DNA from: Ligula intestinalis
Lineage: Eukaryota > Platyhelminthes > Cestoda > Diphyllobothriidea > Diphyllobothriidae
Length of the DNA stretch: 64,000 bases
NCBI GenBank assembly: GCA_036362985.1
Contig: JAYGXS010000006.1
Span: forward strand, 7,865,335-7,929,334
Direction: 5' to 3'
The notes under the pieces are model-generated. The model had not been told where the DNA came from. It did no database searches and worked only from the letters and a program-made list of their open reading frames with translations. Both the position numbers and the translations under genes were made by a program. Below, piece after piece: positions 33,601 to 42,600 of this stretch (the first letter of the stretch is position 1; each line of letters begins with the position of its first letter).

Positions 33601-36600
33601 GCAACATGCTGACATAGGCGAAACATTGTTAATCTTTCGCAAATCGGCATTCATTCAGATAGTGATACTGATTGTTATGAAACCAACTTGGAATGATTTC
33701 AGTCGCGATAGAAATCAGGCTTCTTAACGAACGTCGTTATGACCACTAAAAAAATGTAAGTACTTTAAAAACAGCTTGCGTTTTCGTCCTTAATTTTGAC
33801 TGTTTTGATAAATTCAAATATATTTTTTGGAAAACATGCACGAAAAAATAATGTATTGTTCTTATTTGGTAGCCAATTATGCCTTCTTTAGATTTTAGAC
33901 TTAAAGAAAGGGTATCGTTTGGTTTTTTAAAAAGTTTATTAATAGCCGAATAATTCTGAAAACATACTGACTGTTACACTAGAATTCAAGGTTTACAAAC
34001 TGCGCACTGTGTACATCCAGTTTATGGGAAGGTAATTTTTCACCTTAAAATTGAGAAAGATGTCACTTATTTTTCATAAAATGTTGAAATAGACGTGGAA
34101 CCTGCTTTATACAGTAAAGACAGCATCAATAAATTGACGGATACGATGATTTATGAATGAAAACCTCACAATCGTAAAAAAGCTCATAATAAGACATTTT
34201 TCGGAAACCTTAGGATACCATTTCTTTTTTAAACTCTAAAGGAGACTTGTATTGCCATTTCTGACCAATTCACCATCGATTGCTAACCATACCCAAGCGA
34301 ATAGCAATGGATGGGTCAAAAGTTCTGTAGCTAAGGGCATTGCTATTGAAAAAGATGAAAGTGGATACGAGCCTCAAGAGTTGTAAAACCAGCTGTTGGG
34401 TATAACTGTCTAATGCAAGCAAGAAATGGCTATTCAAGTCTCCCTTGTCTTGCTGGATATGTTTTTCGACCTATTGATATGTACCTTCATCGCTTGCCAT
34501 GTTCGCTGGACTAGACTGTAAAGAGGTGGACGTGCAAGCAAAACCCAGCTTGGGGGCGCAAAAATTAATGGTTATCTTATGATTGGGATTACATCCAAGT
34601 TAACTGAAGCAGTCATAATGGCAATAAAAAACGTCAAGCGGAGCATATCAGTGCTCTATGACGTTTCCAGCGTCAATATCGACAATAAAAGTGATGCGGG
34701 GACAGTGATTTGCGCGTGGATCTGTTTCAACTGACAGCAGACTTTCACGACATCTAACGTACGCCCCTGATCCGTCTCTCCTGATCCGCGTATGCCCTGC
34801 GTCAAGCCAGAGGTCGGATCGGACACAGACGGCTTGTGCCGCGTGAGCGTGAACCTACGCGTGTCCCTATGCACGCCTCCTAATCTTCGGCATGTGGTAT
34901 GAGGCGTACGGCCCGAGTAACTCCTGCCGTGCGCTAAGTTGCCCCCCCTGTTGGTCCATCACACAACTCGTTTAGGGGAGCATAATTGCACTGCACACTT
35001 GTGCAGATGTCGCTAAAGGCTGCTGGGCTCATCTCTCACAGTGTATTTATTTATTTTTAAAAAAAAACATTTAAAACGTATGCTTCTACTGTTTTAACAC
35101 AATACTCATATTAGTTGATTTGAAGTAATACATAACGCCCTTTATCATCATTTAGCCAAAAGGATTATTGCCACTAACATCATACGTTTTCACATAGTTG
35201 AAGAGGCGTCAGTGCGTTATTTAAAGTTTATTAAATTTCAACAGTCAAAGAGACTTCAGAAGTAACATTTCACTGAAACATCTATATGCATTTTAAGTCA
35301 TTTCAGAGTTTAAATGGTTTGAGAAGCAAATTATGGCATATTGGTTGACTTTTCCCTCTATCATAATGCCATTTAAGATTTCTAGATGTGAATTTTACAC
35401 CATGACAAGTAATTACGCATTGTTGACATTCAAAGCAAACAAAGATCAAGCATGCAACAGGAGCAGCAAATTTACCAAGTTCTTCCTTCAGCATGGGGGA
35501 CAGCTCTTCGAGGATAGCAACACAGGTTCGATGATAGGAAGCCGAAATCTCCACGAAGTCTACTAGAGCCTTCCCACACTCCAGTATGGACATGGATTCA
35601 AAATTGTAGAGCTCGTGAAGGGCTTTCTCCTACAGAGTGCAAAAGGCTTCAATTTAACTTAAGCATACTCCATCAAGATACAATCAAATAGTTAACAGAA
35701 GGGATAACACTCTCTTCCTAAAAGTATACTTAAACCATTTTCCCTACGCTTTCATTATTTTAGCGGTAATGATCAAGCTCTTTTCGTACACCTCGTTCAA
35801 GCAGTTGATCTTTTTTTCACAGAAGACTAGAAAAATCACTTTACACATAGGCATGCTTTGTCTTCAGCAGATGAAACATGTTGATACAGGGTGTCCCAAA
35901 AAACGTGTACACATTTTAAATAATTCTAAACTTGGTATTGATTGTAATTTTATTATTTAAAAAGTGTGAAAAAAACAAGTATTATTTTATTGTCCTCTCA
36001 CTGCATGTTCTCGAACTGACATCCCTTTTATCCAGACACAGCTGACAATATGAAGGAATGGAATCACACACACCATAAAAAAATGGCATTGGTATGTTGG
36101 CGCATTCATGTTTGACGGCTTCTCTATTTCTCAATTTTATAAAAGATAGTGAAAATTCAGTGAGGAAAAAACAATTAAAGGATATTTCTTAATACATCTG
36201 CATTGTTGAAATAATAAAATTAGAATAAACCTTAAAGTAACAATTGTTCAAAATGTGTATACATTTGTTTTGGACACCCAGTATATATTCAAAATTAGCA
36301 ACCACAGTTTTGTGGCCAAACAATGACAAAGGGGATAAAGTCAGGTTTTCTTTGGAAAGAAGATGTTAATAGTCTCTTTCTCAAAAGCTTTGGTCAAACT
36401 TAAAATGTGATGGACTTAGTCAATGAATTATCCACTTTGTTTGAACACTTGAAAAATTCAAACATCTACAGTAGAGACAGGATATGTGGTATGAATCATT
36501 CAGTTGAAAAAAATGACGTAAGGAGAATTCGCCTACAATCTTGCAACTTGCCTTCATTAGTTGGGCCTCTACTTCGAGATCCTGCTTGATTGCATTGAGC

Positions 36601-39600
36601 TGGGTAGCCTTCGCTGTACGAATGAGTGCTTTTTGCGATCGATCCTCATCGAGCACATTGCTGGTGGAGCCCCCGTTCCCAGCGGAGGAGGTAACTTGTG
36701 ATGGACGAGCGCAGTTAAGGCTGGCTTTATGTGGAGCTGGCGACCTAATTGGTGTGCTTAGTGACTTCGAGGAGGAAGACAGGTCACTAAGACTCTTTTC
36801 TATTGGTGTGTTCTTTGCCGAGGACTGATGCCTGCTGGAGTCTTCGCTGTCGTCGAACTATTAAAAATCAAACATTGTTACTGATACCTTTTCAGTAGTA
36901 CAAATATGTTTGTATTTGTAGTTAGACCTACCACGGGGGCTTTTAGTGGCAGGGAGGACTGTGACTGCACCAACGGGGACATTTCTTCCGTAGAATCGTT
37001 AACACCAACGTAGGAGGTAGAGGCTGCCGCCGCGCGAGCTGCCCTTTCGCTGACTGAGCGTAACTCTCCACCGGCCCGCCAAGCCTGTCGACGGGTTTTA
37101 ACCAGTTCCCCGTTGGGGGCAGCAGCCTCTGCGATACGCCGCAGCGGCGCCACAACGGAGGACTGCACACGGTTTCCCCAGTTTAGCCGTGCGCAGGCTA
37201 GCTGGCTTGCTGCCTGACCACATCCGAAGAAGAGATGGCTGGAAGGAATCAGTGTAGGCAAACAAATGGCTATCTGATTTGTGATATCAAAATGGAACCC
37301 GCCAAAAATCTTCCCGCATATCTGTTGCACGTGTTAGTGCCGAAATGCCACCCTGGTCCTACTGAACCGCAGAACTCTCATTCAGCTTGCATTATTATGC
37401 GTTAAGACTTAAAATCCTCGCATCTGTTCACACGTCAAGTACTGATTATATTGTAAAGGATTGCTTTTAAGCTTTTAGGACCGTGTTGGTTGATTTGAAA
37501 GTATGATCAATCTGGGGCATAATTTCAGTAATTTTCACCGCCAAGTACATGATTTTACGTGAGATAATAATTTCTGAACGTGTGTCAAGCACTATGGTGT
37601 TAGAATAGCTATAAAAAAGCGTATCATCTTCTGATAATATGGTGAAAGTGAAGATCGTAGTTATAATTTATAGAACGTGGCTTCCACACGGTGATGATCC
37701 CGGGAACCTTTGCAATGCCCCCCCCCCCCCCCCCCCCCCCNNNNNNNNNNNNNNNNNNNNNNNNNNNNNNNNNNNNNNNNNNNNNNNNNNNNNNNNNNNN
37801 NNNNNNNNNNNNNNNNNNNNNNNNNNNNNNNNNNNNNNNNNNNNNNNNNNNNNNNNNNNNNNNNNNNNNNNNNNNNNNNNNNNNNNNNNNNNNNNNNNNN
37901 NNNNNNNNNNNNNNNNNNNNNNNNNNNNNNNNNNNNNNNNNNNNNNNNNNNNNNNNNNNNNNNNNNNNNNNNNNNNNNNNNNNNNNNNNNNNNNNNNNNN
38001 NNNNNNNNNNNNNNNNNNNNNNNNNNNNNNNNNNNNNNNNNNNNNNNNNNNNNNNNNNNNNNNNNNNNNNNNNNNNNNNNNNNNNNNNNNNNNNNNNNNN
38101 NNNNNNNNNNNNNNNNNNNNNNNNNNNNNNNNNNNNNNNNCCCCAGTGGGAACCCCCTTTTTTCTCCTAAATCTCACGCATTACCCCTACAAGGGCGACA
38201 GTTTTTCTCCTAAAAATCCCTGAGGAGTTTTTTCACTGTCTGCTCCTATTTTCATCCTATGAATCAGGACAACTGGCCTCGCCAACAGTCTAAGCAACAA
38301 ATTTTTTGCTACCACTGCACATAAGTACAAATAGGGCACTCAAAGGAATTGTTCCTACATACCCTCAGTATACTGATACTGATTCTGATACTGAACTGAC
38401 TAATGAAAGTTTCTGATTTTCTTCGCTATCTGGTAAGCATACAAAAGACATCTGCACAGCCGTTAGCATGTACAGATATAAAGCTGATTCTTTTTTTTAA
38501 TTTGTTAACTCTATCTGCATCCCTTTTCAAAACTTACCGAAATCACGGGGGTTCGAACACAAGACAACAACTACCATTTGTATGTGCACGCAACCTTCTA
38601 ACACAAGCCTTGGCTCTCTAGTGTTTCGCGCAATTGCAGCTACCAGATAAGTAAACAGGCTTTATCTCAGAAGTACTCGGGTGCCTTCTAAGCCTCTAAA
38701 ATTGTAAAATGCATTTGACATATTCCTTTAAGAGTAAAAGTTCACGTTCTTTTAACATTATCTCTTTTTCTACTATTTCTTATAACCCACTACAACGGTT
38801 ATAGCGATTAGCTCGCGCTTGATATAATGTTTTGCCGTGTTAGCATGTCAAAATCTATGAACATCTTCTTATTCTTGTCTTTGAATAAATTAAGAGTTGA
38901 TCCTATCTATGTTTCTTGGTATTGGCCTGCAGGTATTCCTAGTAATATATTCGTCATAGAGACTACCAACTCCGACGAAATATATCTTTTACTCAAGGTT
39001 TATCAAGCAGCATTCTCTGCAAAATTGGTTTTGAGCAGAGTTAAGAAATAATAAATTCATTCCATGCACACGCATATCCCTCCTCACTGATGCTGGCAGA
39101 TAGCCAGGTAAACGCTTATGGTAGAACGGTCTCGCTTCAAAATATACTATTTGGTAGAACGCAAGCATTTCTAAGCAATTGAATGCCGGAGACACCAACC
39201 CTACCACAGTACATAACAGCAATACCAGTTTAACATTTGGGCCTCTCATTTAAATGGTTCTAATAATGACATTTTGCAAGCAGGAAGAACCTGTTTGTCA
39301 AAAAAATGTCTACTTAATTAACAGCATCTAAATACCGTGAAATTACTTCTTTTGTTTGACATCCAGTAAATCAGTCACTTAGAGTCCAAAAAAGATGTTC
39401 TGTCAATTAAGGTCCCAAAGCATTAACGTAAAGGTGCATCTTTGTTTGAGAATTTATTCGCTTACTTTGGAAACTCTATATCAGAATTCGGCCGACATTA
39501 AGAGCACGCAAATGGGTTTATCAGAGCTATACCAATTTTATTATACTCTACATGTCCGCAACCCTATATTTTCGTAAACGTTGGACCGAGCGAGACTGGC

Positions 39601-42600
39601 AGAGAACAGTTTTATGAACAGTCGCGTAAAAAGTGAATTATAGACGCTGACCCTTCGGTATTTCTGCGCTACCGCTACCGCTGCTGACGTTGCCACCGCT
39701 GCTTATGCAACTGTCTATTCCGTTGGTTTTTATGACAAACTGAGGCATGCATGGTGGACTTTACACCATAATCCTCATCATTATCATCTGTTTTAGGCAC
39801 CCAACATTTGTAATACTCATCGCTGACCGCAGCTGGCTGCCTTTTTACGCAAAAAATGCAGTGGCTTGCCCCCCTCCCGGGTGCGTTCCTGGTTACGGAC
39901 GCGCGTCAGCGCGTGTGCGCTGATGGCGGCAGTTGATCCACCGAAAACCGGTTAGCTTTAGTGGGAAGCGAGTCGGGCGAGTCGCCGACGGCAGCCATCA
40001 CCACCATCACGCCGTCAGCTAGCTGGGCTTTTTCTCGCGCGGAGGCAATTGCGAGCGAGCTGGCGAGCGCGTGATTACTGATCACGCGCCCACAAGTGGG
40101 CGAGGATGAACGCAGTCGAGCCTACTACTGCGAGGGAAGGTGTGACCTTGATCGATCCAGCATGCCGAAGTTTGTGTTGGGTAGGCGGAAAAGCATCCAG
40201 TTTTGCAGACCTCGCGGTCTACTCCTTCAGACTGCAACAATGGAAGGAATACGAAATACCACCGGCAACCGATTCGCAGGAATGAAGAACTGGAAATCCC
40301 ATTCAAGGTGAAAACTGTGGATTCTAGAACTGTCGCTCAGAAGAAGCTCTGCGCCAACCCCCCCCCCCCCCCCATATGGGGGATGGTGGTGACGAACTTT
40401 GGTCTTGAGTAAGAAATTGTAAGGATGATGTGTATGGCCACGTGGGGTGTGTGTACTTCACCATCGATTTCGATTAAGTCCACCAAGTGGACCAACAGGT
40501 TAGTGGACAACTTAACAGGCTCAAGAGGTAGATTATAGTGATAGCGGACGTAGTTGGTACCAACCGCACACTTCACCTTCGCTTTAGGGTCAAGAATACC
40601 AAGCAAGACCTGGCTTTGACCACTTTCTCCAATGCAAGCCAGAAACAATGCGTAACTGTGTGTTGAGTGTCAGCAGACTTTGCGCGAGTACTACCGCACT
40701 ATCTACCCTCACTAACCCTCAGTACTTTCAAAGACAGGTTCAATAAGGCGGAGATGGATACGGCTAATCCTATTATTACTAACTAGCAATTCAGCTGCGC
40801 GTGAGTAGAACTGATACTAACATTGACGCTGCTACTTTTCAGAGTTGACAATGAGTAAAGCCAACGCTGGGGCTCATACCCCTTGATCTTAACGATGACT
40901 GTGAATCTGGGTTTAAACTATTCCTAGTAAGTAAATATTTGGAGCCCTGAGCGCAACAGAGCTTGCCCTGGTTCTCATCCTCTCAACTCTATTCATCAGG
41001 TTGTGTCCGTTTCTGCTAAATTCGAACAACGATACAGCTGCTAGAAGTAGGTGTCTATGCTAAAGTGCAAATTCTAGCAATCATATCTACGAAGGCCAGT
41101 AAAACTATACGCCCTGTGTGTACGTTTAAAGAAGTCAGCACTGAAAAGCACTCCCAATCTGTATGAGATAAAGTGATTAACTTATTGGTTAAATAAAGCG
41201 TTGTTAAATTACAGTGTAAGTCATACCATGCCTTTGTATCGTAACGTTTGTCATATATATACTAATTATGGCCACCGAAAAATGGCATGATAACAGGAAA
41301 CACCAACTTTGCATATTGCTATTGTCTCTCATAATTTTGGTTCAATTTAGAGTTGGGTTTACGGTCATAGCTGTGTTAAGGGTTAAGTTATGGGTTTAGG
41401 CTAGGGCTACCACCATAGCAATAGTTAATGTTATATTACGTAAAGTGTTAAAGATACTACATGGTGATTTGCTTTCCAGTCCTGAAATTTATCGCAAAGC
41501 CACGTATTTTAAGTGGGCAGGGCGTTTCTTTCCCCGTATCCTGTTTAGATGGCACTAAAATTCATCCTTACCCATCGAACTGTTAAATGGGTTATTGTGT
41601 AAACAATATACTTGTTATAATTTATTCCGAAAACAATAAACTGATCGATTTTAGGTATTGATTAAAGTCATTCAGCAAAAAAAGCCTATTTTTAATGAAT
41701 CTCATATTTAGACACGACATGGAACTTCCCGTGAGCATAAAGGCTATGAGAAACCGTGCTAGCAGATCTGCACGCAATCCGCTCTGAAGGCGCGTACATG
41801 CGTACTGACGTTGCGTCAAGTATGGGCAGGATTAAGGCTCTACCCAGGTAGTCGGATACGTCATAAGTCCAGTTGATAACTCAAGGACACTATCTGATTG
41901 GTCGTGTTGCAGTCCGATCTTGTACACATTCATTTGTGCCTTTTTGCTTTAAGAATGCGGTCGATACACGTCTCTTTTTCCACCCTTGCTTTTAAATTCA
42001 GCTTTTGGGGGATTTGATCGAGGTGCGATAGCTGACCGACGAACATAGAAGTTTGTGCCAAGTGTATTTTATTAAACACTTACAACAAGGAATGAATTTA
42101 GCCCGCATTAGAGACTTTATTTCCAGGGTCTCGTTCAGAGTTTTTTCTTATTTTATTGCCTGTATTTGCACAAAGAAGTCGTAGACTTTAGAGAAGGGTT
42201 GCGTGACGCAATAGTGTACCCCCACGCTACCCTTAATTAAAGCCAGAAAAATGAGGTCCAATGCGGGAGAATTCAACATTTTGGTTCGTGGTGAGTGCAA
42301 TGTTGATGTGGGAGGCAAATGGGACTTTAAATCTTAAGTAAAGTTTCAAAACACTCATCAGTTAGCAATACCAGCTGTATTTTTAAGCACGTGTTAGTAT
42401 TATTAAATAATTCCATGTTATTCAGGTGACTATTTTCATGAGCAAGCCTGTACTTAATAGTATTTTTACCGAAGCCTAAGAGCTGCAGTAAAAGTGCTTA
42501 CAATTTAACTAAATTCAGTTGATTCACTGGATATCGTTTTAGTTTCATTAGCTAGGTATCTGTCGAAACAGTACAGTGACTTTCGTGTGCAATGGCAGTT

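Noticed and set aside
34655..34700. Possible further hammerhead (GGAAACGTCATAGAGC, minus)
   Set aside because: No CTGATGA box at the right distance.
37639..38223. Long ORFs across the N run with poly-Pro/poly-Gly
   Set aside because: Products of C-run plus ambiguous bases; not real.
41340..41420. Interstitial telomere-like GGTTTAGG/GGGTTAAG sequence
   Set aside because: No regular hexamer repeat; too degenerate.
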